NCBI GenBank assembly: GCA_034142505.1
Contig: JAWZDV010000022.1
Span: 62,001 to 126,000, forward strand
Direction of reading: 5' to 3'
Origin: Hungatella_A sp034142505
GTDB lineage: Bacteria; Bacillota; Clostridia; Lachnospirales; Lachnospiraceae
Length of the DNA stretch: 64,000 nt
A model generated the notes under the pieces. The model searched no databases, was not told the origin of the DNA, and saw nothing but the letters and a program-made list of their open reading frames with translations. Position numbers and translations under genes: made by a program. Of the stretch, positions 24,740 through 32,585 are shown piece after piece (position 1 is the first letter of the stretch; every line of letters begins with the position of its first letter).

Positions 24740-24767
24740 TTTGCTGGATGGGTGGATGTGATATGAT
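24740..24767 (+). promoter_or_regulatory. probable promoter of the module A transport operon
   Basis: An extended -10 (TGTGATATGAT, -10 at 24762-24767) with a poor -35 (TTTGCT at 24740-24745) 16 bases upstream. A weak -35 fits a promoter that needs an activator such as the divergent AraC-type response regulator. About 75 bases of leader follow. Confidence 0.45.
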
Positions 24768-24840
24768 GTGTTTACAGCAAAGGAACACTATTTTATCGAT
24801 AAAATAAATGCAGATATGGAAAAAAAGGAGAAGAGATATC

Positions 24841-26160
24841 ATGAAAAAGAATATAAAGAGACTGGTCGGCCTTTCTATGGCGGCAGTGATGGCGGCAGGA
24901 CTTGTGTCAGGCTGTGGTTCCAGTACGGTGGATGAGAAAAATGACGGAAAGAAGGGGGTGACTCTGACTTTTGGCAGTCATCAGAGCGGGCTTCCGACCT
25001 CCGGGATCGTGCAGGAGATTGCAAAAGATTTTGAGGCGGAGACCGGAATCAAGATTGACTTCCAGATTTCACCGGATGCCCAGTGGAGAGATTTAATTAA
25101 GGTAAAGCTGGATTCCGGGGAAGCGCCGGATATTATCTGTGTGGATACGCCGATCGGGCTGGCTTCCAGCCTTCACATGGACCAGTACTGTGTGGAACTG
25201 ACGGATCAGGAGTGGGTAAGCCGTATTGAGCCGACTACGTTAAAGGCAGTCAGCGTGGAAGATAAGGTGTATGGAATCACATTCCCGGGAGCCAAGATGT
25301 ACTTTTATCTTTACAACAAAGATATCTTCCAGTCCTTAGGACTTTCCGTTCCCACTACATATGAGGAGTTTAAGGATGTCTGCCAGAAGATTTTAGATGC
25401 CGGAATCACACCGATTTATGAGGCTACCACCAACGGATGGCATCAGGTGCTTCCGCTGTTTGAGACCGGAGGCTTGTGGCTGTCGCAGGATGCGGATATG
25501 TATGAAAAGTTAAATGCCAATGAAATCGGCTTAGACGAGATTCCATCTCTTCTTACCATCATCAAGCAGCTGGACGAATGTGCAAAGGCCGGATATTTCG
25601 GTGATGATTATTTGAGCAACGCGTGGGAAAATGCGAAGGAGGCTATGGCTACGGAGCGCTGCGCCATGACCATTGCGGAGTTAGGCTTCCGGGGACAGAT
25701 TGACGAGGAGTTTCCAGAATTTAAGGCGATGGAAAAACTGGGAGCATTTGTGATGCCGTGGGGAGATAACCAGGCCATTGGCGTGAATCCTGCAAGCAAC
25801 GCTTATTTTATCAACAAGGACAGCAAATATGCCGAGGAGGCAAAGCAGTTCTTTGACTATCTGGCGAAACCGGAAAACTTACAGAGAAGACTGGATGGAC
25901 AGCCGGAGTTAGGCGCGGTCTGCTGGCCGGAGATCAAGAGCAAATATACCGAGGAGGATCAGGCGTTTTTGGATTCCCTTCAGAAAGCCAATGTGGTTCA
26001 GACCTCCGTCAATTATATCGACAGCCAGTGGATGGATGTGGGAAAAGATTTAGAGGCCATGTATACAGGGGCTTCCACACCGGAGGGAGTGTTACAGACG
26101 ATTATTGACCGGCGTGAGGAACAGGCGAAGCTGCAGAAAGATCCGGGGTGGGTGGAGTAA
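24841..26160 (+). CDS. sugar ABC transporter binding lipoprotein, module A
   Basis: The 439-residue protein has a lipoprotein signal peptide (MKKNIKRLVGLSMAAVMAAG then LVSGC) and the fold of family 1 extracellular solute-binding proteins: VTLTFGSHQSGLPTSG, FEAETGIKIDFQISPDAQWR, LDSGEAPDIICVD, a hinge at EATTNGWHQVLPLFETG, and ANAYFINKDSKYAEEAKQFF-like segments near the end (NPASNAYFINKDS). It is the first gene of the module A transporter and closely related to the module B protein at 38897. A double hairpin follows its stop. AAGGAG precedes the start at 24841. Likely ligand: a plant-type oligosaccharide, inferred from the glycosidases downstream. Confidence 0.93.
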   Translation: MKKNIKRLVGLSMAAVMAAGLVSGCGSSTVDEKNDGKKGVTLTFGSHQSGLPTSGIVQEIAKDFEAETGIKIDFQISPDAQWRDLIKVKLDSGEAPDIICVDTPIGLASSLHMDQYCVELTDQEWVSRIEPTTLKAVSVEDKVYGITFPGAKMYFYLYNKDIFQSLGLSVPTTYEEFKDVCQKILDAGITPIYEATTNGWHQVLPLFETGGLWLSQDADMYEKLNANEIGLDEIPSLLTIIKQLDECAKAGYFGDDYLSNAWENAKEAMATERCAMTIAELGFRGQIDEEFPEFKAMEKLGAFVMPWGDNQAIGVNPASNAYFINKDSKYAEEAKQFFDYLAKPENLQRRLDGQPELGAVCWPEIKSKYTEEDQAFLDSLQKANVVQTSVNYIDSQWMDVGKDLEAMYTGASTPEGVLQTIIDRREEQAKLQKDPGWVE

Positions 26161-26176
26161 TCCACCCCTTCGGGGG
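26150..26176 (+). other. double tetraloop hairpin between binding-protein and permease genes
   Basis: GGGTGGA-GTAA-TCCACCC (26150-26167) has a GUAA loop that contains the stop codon, and is directly followed by CCCC-TTCG-GGGG (26165-26176) with a stable UUCG loop; the two stems share bases and so compete or stack. The permease ribosome binding site follows at 26187. This matches the known role of intercistronic hairpins in raising binding-protein message over permease message. Confidence 0.6.
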
Positions 26177-26197
26177 ACAATCATTTGGAGGTAAGTG

Positions 26198-27076
26198 ATG
26201 AATAGAAAGAAGCTTTATCCCTGGTATTTTGCCAGCTGCGCCGCCCTGTTGTTTTTTCTGCTGTGTTTTATCCCCGGTCTCCTTGGAATCGCCTATTCCT
26301 TTACAGACTGGAATAACTTCACAGATGAAATCAATTTTGCAGGGCTGACGAATTATAAGGAAATTTTCCGTGGGAATTCCGAGTATCTGAAATATATCGG
26401 CAACACGGTGCTGTTTACGGTGGTGACTACCGCCATGAAAACGGTGGTGGGACTGGCGCTGGCCCTGCTGCTGACCCAGCAGTTTATCCGGTTCAAAAAT
26501 TTCCACCGCATGATTATCTTTTCCCCGCAGGTGATGTCTTACCTGGTCGTAGGTCTCGTATTCAAAAGTATGCTTCATCCAACCACCGGATTTTTAAATA
26601 ACTTTCTGAGAAGTATCGGACTGGACGGTCTGGCCAAAAACTGGCTGACGGATTTAAGTCTTGTATTTCCTACGGTCATGACGGTGGATACCTGGAAAGG
26701 TATGGGGTATATCATGGTGGTGGTGATTGCCGGACTGATGTCCATTTCACCGGAATACTATGAGGCGGCCAGCATCGACGGGGCCAATTTTTTCCAGAAG
26801 TTTAAAGCCATCACCCTGCCGCTGTTAAAGCCGGTCCTGGTAAATGTGACTGTGCTGAATGTGACTTATGGGCTGAGGGTGTTTGATATGATTTATTCCT
26901 TGACGAATGGCGGCCCGGGCAATGCGACAGGCGTGATCAATACCGCGGTTTACAAGGAATTTTCCAAGGGGAATCTTGCCATGGGAACGACTTTGTCCAG
27001 TGTGTTGTTCTTCGCTGTTCTGGCGCTTTTGTACTTTATTATCAAGTCCATGGAGAATAAGGAGGTGGATGCATAA
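26198..27076 (+). CDS. sugar ABC transporter permease (MalF type), module A
   Basis: The 292-residue membrane protein has six hydrophobic segments and the cytoplasmic EAA loop YEAASIDGANFFQKFKAITLP that docks on the ATPase subunit. LLCFIPGLLGIAYSFTDWNN near the start is typical of MalF/UgpA-like sugar permeases. It starts at 26198 behind GGAGGT and overlaps the next permease by one base. No ATP-binding subunit is encoded in this module, so it must use a shared MsmX/UgpC-type ATPase from elsewhere (known for many Firmicutes). Confidence 0.94.
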   Translation: MNRKKLYPWYFASCAALLFFLLCFIPGLLGIAYSFTDWNNFTDEINFAGLTNYKEIFRGNSEYLKYIGNTVLFTVVTTAMKTVVGLALALLLTQQFIRFKNFHRMIIFSPQVMSYLVVGLVFKSMLHPTTGFLNNFLRSIGLDGLAKNWLTDLSLVFPTVMTVDTWKGMGYIMVVVIAGLMSISPEYYEAASIDGANFFQKFKAITLPLLKPVLVNVTVLNVTYGLRVFDMIYSLTNGGPGNATGVINTAVYKEFSKGNLAMGTTLSSVLFFAVLALLYFIIKSMENKEVDA

Positions 27077-27903
27077 TGGCTAAAACAAGAAAAATTGCCG
27101 GTCATATCATCGGCAATGCGGTGGCGGTACTGCTCAGTCTGATTGTCATTATCCCGCTGGTGGTCCTGTTTCTGAATTCTTTTAAGACGGCCGGGGAAGC
27201 AAACCGGATGACATTATCCCTGCCTACGGAATGGATGTTTGAAAACTATACAAAGGTCATTGAGCAGGGGAAGCTGTTCTCCTCCTTTTTTAACGGCCTT
27301 CTCTATGCCACCTGCAGTGTGGTGATTGTAGTGATCGTGGTGTCGGCAGCGGCGTTTGTGATCTCAAGAAACCAGAAGGGGATCAACCGTTTTCTCTATT
27401 ATTTTATCATCTCCGGCATTGCGATACCCATCAACAACGTGGCTTTGATGAAGGTGATGCAGGCGTTTCATCTGATGAATACCAGGATTGGAATCATTCT
27501 TCTCTATGCGGCCATCAACATCCCGTTGAGTTTGTTTCTGGCATACGGGTTTATCGGGACGATTCCCAGGGAAATTGATGAGGCGGCGGTGATTGACGGG
27601 TGTAAGCCGTACCAGCTGTTCTTCCGGGTAATTGCGCCGCTGTTAAAGCCGGTGGTATCCACGCTGTTTGTGCTGAATTTTATGGCTGTGTGGAATGACT
27701 TTACCATGCCCCTTTATTATCTGAATAACTCCAGAAAGTGGCCTATGACGCTGGCGGTCTATAACTTCTTCGGGGCGTTTGAGAATTCGTGGAACCTGGT
27801 GGCGGCAGATATCATGCTGACGCTGGCCCCGGTGCTTCTGGTGTTTATCATTGGACAGAAATATATTGTGGGCGGCGTGTCGGCGGGGGCTGTCAAGGGT
27901 TAA
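27076..27903 (+). CDS. sugar ABC transporter permease (MalG type), module A
   Basis: The 275-residue protein has six hydrophobic segments, the MalG-like opening IVIIPLVVLFLNSFKT, and the EAA loop EIDEAAVIDGCKPYQLFFRV. The C-terminal GQKYIVGGVSAGAVKG is the usual tail of these permeases. Its start codon overlaps the stop of the first permease, and its own stop shares the four bases TTAA with the stop of the convergent AraC gene, so no space for a terminator exists between them. Confidence 0.94.
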   Translation: MAKTRKIAGHIIGNAVAVLLSLIVIIPLVVLFLNSFKTAGEANRMTLSLPTEWMFENYTKVIEQGKLFSSFFNGLLYATCSVVIVVIVVSAAAFVISRNQKGINRFLYYFIISGIAIPINNVALMKVMQAFHLMNTRIGIILLYAAINIPLSLFLAYGFIGTIPREIDEAAVIDGCKPYQLFFRVIAPLLKPVVSTLFVLNFMAVWNDFTMPLYYLNNSRKWPMTLAVYNFFGAFENSWNLVAADIMLTLAPVLLVFIIGQKYIVGGVSAGAVKG

Positions 27904-28805
27904 TCTGGACTCCTGCGGTACTGCAGAGGTGTTTTGCCGATATAGCTGTGAAACACTTTTCCAAAGTAACTGGTGCTGCGAAAACCGGTGTCCATGGCGA
28001 TCTGGGTGACGGTATGGCCGGTCTGGCGCAGCTGGTCCGCGGCGATGGAGACTCTGTAAAAGGATAAGTAGTCGAATGGAGTCATCTGCAGGGTCTGCTG
28101 GAAACACCGGCAGCATTCGGTCTTGCTGATATGGGCAGAGCTGCAGATGTCTTCCAGGGAAAGCGGCTGCTTGTAGTGTTCATGAATATACTGGAGCATC
28201 TGGCGCAGGCGTTCTTCCCGGATATCTTTTTTGGGCTCCTTGGACGGCTGCTTCCAGCAGTTTTGCAAAAGCAGCAGCCAGATGTCACAGAGGAGGTTGT
28301 GGACCCGGTACTCATACCAGGGTTCATTCCCGTAGCAGTTGTAGATTTCCTGGAGCTTTTGAAACACGGTTCCTCTCCAGCCCGCATCCGGCCGGAAATG
28401 CAGATAGCGGATCTGCTCCTGGCTGATGTAGGGCGTAACGTATTTGGAGCCCAGCAGGAAAGCCGGATCGATGGAGAGGAGGGCCGGATTGGCTACAATC
28501 GTATACATATGAGCGGGATCAGGACCGGTGGGAATCATTTTGTGCAGCACGTTGGAATTGATAAAAACAGCGTCTTCCTGGGTCAGATGCAAGGTGTCGG
28601 CACCGATGGAGATGGACACTTCCCCTTTGCAGACGACGGCAAATTCCAGTTCCGTGTGCCAATGCCAGGGAATCTGCTGAGCGGCATATTGGGAAAAATC
28701 GTTCCAGTACAGTTTCATGGGAAAGCCGTCGGCGCTGTGCCGTACTTTTTCTTCCAGTTTTTTGTTTCTGAGTGAGATGACGGTATCGGGGCGGTCAAGA
28801 TCCAT
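27900..28805 (-). CDS. AraC-family regulator with N-terminal cupin domain
   Basis: The 301-residue protein has an AraC-type cupin sensor (WHWHTELEFAVVCKGEVSIS, near residues 47-66, with the His-rich metal or sugar pocket) and a C-terminal AraC DNA-binding domain (SLEDICSSAHISKTECCRCF and VTQIAMDTGFRSTSYFGKVF). Unlike the other AraC-type proteins of the window it has no receiver domain, so it should bind a sugar directly. It is convergent with the permease and divergent from the GH3 gene, which is its most likely target. It separates the transporter from the glycosidase genes of module A. Confidence 0.92.
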   Translation of the reverse strand: MDLDRPDTVISLRNKKLEEKVRHSADGFPMKLYWNDFSQYAAQQIPWHWHTELEFAVVCKGEVSISIGADTLHLTQEDAVFINSNVLHKMIPTGPDPAHMYTIVANPALLSIDPAFLLGSKYVTPYISQEQIRYLHFRPDAGWRGTVFQKLQEIYNCYGNEPWYEYRVHNLLCDIWLLLLQNCWKQPSKEPKKDIREERLRQMLQYIHEHYKQPLSLEDICSSAHISKTECCRCFQQTLQMTPFDYLSFYRVSIAADQLRQTGHTVTQIAMDTGFRSTSYFGKVFHSYIGKTPLQYRRSPD

Positions 28806-28956
28806 GGGATTCCTCCAATTCGTTTGCTTTGGGAATATATTACCACATTTTGATAATATAGGGACTATTTTTACATGTTTTATTTATTATAATACAATCA
28901 TATTGTGGCTTCGTAAAGAGCATGAGGGTAAGTTTGGAAAAAAGCAGGAGGTTGTG

Positions 28957-31095
28957 ATGGAACTGGATCAATTGGATGCGTTGATAGAGGAAATGACGCT
29001 GGAAGAAAAAATAGGCATGATTCACGGGCAGGGTATTTTTCATACAAAAGGGGTAGAACGGCTTGGGATTCCACCGCTGTGGATGTCGGACGGTCCTATG
29101 GGGGTCCGCAAGGAACTTCAGGATGATAACTGGAATCCGAAAGGGACCACCGATGATTTTGTGTCTTATCTGCCCAGCAATCTGGCGCTGGCCTGCACCT
29201 GGAATCCGGATTGCGCGAAAAAGTCCGGACAGGTTCTTGGGGAAGAGGCGAGAGGACGTGGTAAGGATGTGATCCTGGCACCGGGAATTAATATAATCCG
29301 CACTCCGGAATGTGGCAGAAATTTTGAGTATATGAGTGAGGACCCATATCTGGTTTCCGAGATGGCGGTGCCATTGATTCAGGGAATTCAGGAGCAGGAT
29401 ACGGCGGCCTGTGTCAAGCATTTTGCACTCAACAATCAGGAGACAAGAAGGCTGGACGTGGATGTGGAAGTGGATGAGAGAGCGCTTCGGGAAATCTATC
29501 TGCCCGGTTTTGAGGCGGCGGTGAAGAGGGGGAAAACCTGGACCCTGATGGGGGCGTACAACCGCTATCTGGGAGAACACTGCTGTCACAACCGAAAGCT
29601 GCTCTGCGATATTCTGCGGAAGGAGTGGGGATTTGACGGCGCGGTGATCTCGGACTGGGGCGGAGTTCATGACACGGATCAGGCGGCCAGGCACGGGCTG
29701 GATGTGGAGATGTCTGTGACCGACTGTTTTGATGAGTATTTTATGGCGAATCCGCTTCTTGAAAAGGTAAAGGCGGGAGAGATTCCGGAAGCTCTGGTGG
29801 ATGAAAAGGTGAAGAATATTCTGGTGCTGATGAACCGGCTCCATATGCTGGACGGTGAGCGGAAAAACGGTACCTACAACAGCCGCAAAAACCAGGAAAT
29901 TCTTCTGGAATGCGCCAGGGAAGCGGTAGTGCTGTTGAAGAACGAAGATGATGTTCTTCCGCTTCGGCCGGCCGGCAGGAAGCATCTGGCGGTGATCGGA
30001 GAAAACGCGGTCAAAATTCATTCAAACGGCGGTGGCAGTGCGGCGATTAAGGCCTTGTATGAATTGTCCCCGCTGATGGGACTGAAGACGGAGCTGGGAG
30101 GAAGCGTGACCGTGGATTACGCGCCCGGGTATACCAGCGAGGCTGCAAAGACGGATGAGAAGGAAAATTGGCAGTCTTCCAGCCTGGAGGACCGGATTTA
30201 TAAAGAGGCTTACCGGGAAGAGATGGATGACGCGGCTGAGGCGGAGCGGGTCCGGCTGGTGGAAGAGGCGGTGGAGCTGGCTGGAAGAAGTGAGGATGTG
30301 GTGCTGTTCTGCGGTCTGAATCATGAGTTTGATTTGGAGGGCTGCGACAGGAACGATATGAAGCTGCCTTATGGGCAGGAGCAATTGATCTCGGCGGTAT
30401 TGGATGCCAATGAGAATACGGTGATCGTGGTGATTGCCGGTTCCCCGGTGGATATGGAAGCATTTGCGGACCGGGCAAAAGCCATTGTTTACAGCAGTTA
30501 CAATGGAATGGAAGGCGGCCGGGCCATGGCGGAGATTCTGCTGGGCAGGACCGTTCCGTCCGGGAAACTGTCATTTACGGTGCCTAAGGCGCTGGAGGAC
30601 TGCCCGGCCCACGCCGTGGGAGAGTTCCCGGGTGGGGATACGGTGCGGTATCTGGAGGGAGTCATGGTCGGATACCGGTATTATGAGACGGAGGAGAAAG
30701 AGGTGCGGTTCTGCTTTGGGCATGGACTCTCCTATACGTCCTTTGACTATGAGAATCTGGAGGTGGAACCGGACGGCAGTGGCTGGCGGGTGAAGGTGGA
30801 TGTCACCAATACCGGGGCATGTGCCGGTGCGGAGACTGTGCAGGTTTATGTGAAGGCGGATGGGATGAAAGTCCGGCGGCCGGTGAAGGAACTGCGGGGA
30901 TTCCAAAAGGTGGCTTTGCAGCCGGGAGAGAAGCAGACGGTGGAAATCTGCCTGGACCGGAAGAAATTTTCTTATTATGAGGAAGAGCGGGCCGCATTCT
31001 GGGTGCCGGAGGATCGGTATGAGATCTGCGTGGGGAGTTCGGTGAAGGACATCCGGCTTTCGAAGGAGATACAGGTGCCGGCGGGAACTGTCTAG
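28957..31095 (+). CDS. glycoside hydrolase family 3 beta-glucosidase
   Basis: The 712-residue enzyme has the GH3 order: N-terminal TIM barrel with IPPLWMSDGPMGVRKE and VKHFALNNQETRR, the nucleophile Asp233 in AVISDWGGVHD, then the alpha/beta sandwich (EDVLPLRPAGRKHLAVIGEN, GGSAAI) and a C-terminal Fn3-like domain (VTNTGACAGAETVQVYV). There is no signal peptide, so it works on imported oligosaccharides. The start at 28957 follows AGGAGGT; the frame is open further upstream but that part overlaps the AraC promoter region. It begins a run of three glycosidase genes. Beta-glucosidase is the most likely activity; beta-xylosidase is possible within the family. Confidence 0.92.
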   Translation: MELDQLDALIEEMTLEEKIGMIHGQGIFHTKGVERLGIPPLWMSDGPMGVRKELQDDNWNPKGTTDDFVSYLPSNLALACTWNPDCAKKSGQVLGEEARGRGKDVILAPGINIIRTPECGRNFEYMSEDPYLVSEMAVPLIQGIQEQDTAACVKHFALNNQETRRLDVDVEVDERALREIYLPGFEAAVKRGKTWTLMGAYNRYLGEHCCHNRKLLCDILRKEWGFDGAVISDWGGVHDTDQAARHGLDVEMSVTDCFDEYFMANPLLEKVKAGEIPEALVDEKVKNILVLMNRLHMLDGERKNGTYNSRKNQEILLECAREAVVLLKNEDDVLPLRPAGRKHLAVIGENAVKIHSNGGGSAAIKALYELSPLMGLKTELGGSVTVDYAPGYTSEAAKTDEKENWQSSSLEDRIYKEAYREEMDDAAEAERVRLVEEAVELAGRSEDVVLFCGLNHEFDLEGCDRNDMKLPYGQEQLISAVLDANENTVIVVIAGSPVDMEAFADRAKAIVYSSYNGMEGGRAMAEILLGRTVPSGKLSFTVPKALEDCPAHAVGEFPGGDTVRYLEGVMVGYRYYETEEKEVRFCFGHGLSYTSFDYENLEVEPDGSGWRVKVDVTNTGACAGAETVQVYVKADGMKVRRPVKELRGFQKVALQPGEKQTVEICLDRKKFSYYEEERAAFWVPEDRYEICVGSSVKDIRLSKEIQVPAGTV

Positions 31096-31194
31096 AAGTG
31101 TGGATGAAGGTGCAGAGAAGCGCAGCTGGATGGGGGTCAAAGAGAGCATTCTATATGAGTCAGGTATTAAGGTGAGTATAAAGGAGAGAAAACG

Positions 31195-32556
31195 ATGGGA
31201 TTTTGTGAAGATTTCAGCTGGGGTGTGGCTACTTCCTCCTACCAGATTGAGGGGGCGGCTTATGAGGACGGGAAAGGTCTGAATATCTGGGATGTATTCT
31301 GTAAGGAGGAGGGCCGGATTTTTGGCGGACACACGGGTGATGTGGCTTGTGACCATTACCACCGGTTCCGTGAGGATGTGGCAATCATGAAGCAGCTTGG
31401 CGTGAAATCTTACCGGTTTTCCATCAACTGGGCCAGAGTTCTTCCGGAAGGGACCGGCCGGGTGAATGAGGCCGGGGTACGGTTTTATGATGAGTTGATT
31501 GACGCACTGTGTGAGGCGGGGATCGAACCGTTTATCACGCTGTATCATTGGGAGCTACCGTATGCATTGTACAAAAAGGGCGGCTGGATGAACCGGGATA
31601 TTGTCAATTGGTTTGGGGAATATGCGAAGCTGGCAGCGGAGCGTTTTTCAGACCGTGTTACCCACTATTTTACCTTAAATGAACCGCAGTGTTTTGTGGG
31701 ATTAAGCTTTCTGGACGGTGTTCACGCGCCGGGAGTGAAAGCTCCCGTCCGCGACACGTTTGAGATGTCCCACAACGCGCTGATGGCCCACGGCATGGCG
31801 GTGAAAATGCTGCGGGAACATGCGAAGCAGGATATTCTGGTGGGATATGCGCCTACCGGAACCATGAGTTATCCGGACAGTAATAAGCCGGAGGATATCG
31901 AGGCGGCCAGACAGCATCTGTTTGGGTTCCATGAGAACATGGACCGCTGGACCTGGAATGTGTCCTGGTGGAGTGATCCCGTGCTGTTTGGGGAGTATCC
32001 GGAGGAGGGGCTGAGACGGTTCCGGGATTATCTTCCTGAGATGAAGCGGGAGGATTTGCAGCTGATTGCCCAGCCCATTGACTTCTATGGACAGAATATT
32101 TATAACGGCAACCGCATCCGCATGGGAGCGGACGGGCAGCCGGAGGTGGTGAAACGCTATGACGGGTTCCCGAAGACAGCGCTGGGCTGGCCGGTAACGC
32201 CGGAATGCCTGTACTGGGGACCGAAGTTCCTGTATGAGCGGTATCAGAAACCAATCTACATCACGGAAAACGGCCTTTCCTGTCACGATGTCATTTCTCT
32301 GGACGGCCAGGTCCATGACCCCAACCGGATTGATTTCCTGGCGCGGTATTTGGGAGAACTGAAACGGGCGGCCAGCAACGGTGTGGATATCCGCGGGTAT
32401 TTCCAGTGGTCGCTGATGGATAACTTTGAGTGGCACAGTGGATATGCGGACCGGTTTGGTCTGGTGTTTGTGGATTACAACACCCAGGAACGGATCATCA
32501 AGGATTCCGGGTACTGGTACCGGAAACTGATTGAGGAAAACGGGGCAAACCTTTAG
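31195..32556 (+). CDS. glycoside hydrolase family 1 beta-glucosidase
   Basis: The 453-residue enzyme matches GH1 throughout: FSWGVATSSYQIEGAAYEDG at the N-terminus, YHWELPYALY, the acid/base Glu163 in TLNEPQ, the nucleophile Glu358 in ITENGLS, and YFQWSLMDNFEWHSGYADRF near the end. Length is standard for a bacterial BglA-type beta-glucosidase, and the lack of phosphate-binding SxK features typical of 6-phospho enzymes fits an ABC rather than PTS uptake route. No signal peptide. It follows the GH3 gene after about 100 bases, with AAGGAGAG before the start. Confidence 0.94.
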   Translation: MGFCEDFSWGVATSSYQIEGAAYEDGKGLNIWDVFCKEEGRIFGGHTGDVACDHYHRFREDVAIMKQLGVKSYRFSINWARVLPEGTGRVNEAGVRFYDELIDALCEAGIEPFITLYHWELPYALYKKGGWMNRDIVNWFGEYAKLAAERFSDRVTHYFTLNEPQCFVGLSFLDGVHAPGVKAPVRDTFEMSHNALMAHGMAVKMLREHAKQDILVGYAPTGTMSYPDSNKPEDIEAARQHLFGFHENMDRWTWNVSWWSDPVLFGEYPEEGLRRFRDYLPEMKREDLQLIAQPIDFYGQNIYNGNRIRMGADGQPEVVKRYDGFPKTALGWPVTPECLYWGPKFLYERYQKPIYITENGLSCHDVISLDGQVHDPNRIDFLARYLGELKRAASNGVDIRGYFQWSLMDNFEWHSGYADRFGLVFVDYNTQERIIKDSGYWYRKLIEENGANL

Positions 32557-32585
32557 GGGAAAATGATCGAAGAGGAGTGTTAATT

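Noticed and set aside
22853..24761. Plus-strand frames opposite kinase A
   Set aside because: Antisense shadows of a clearly coding kinase gene.
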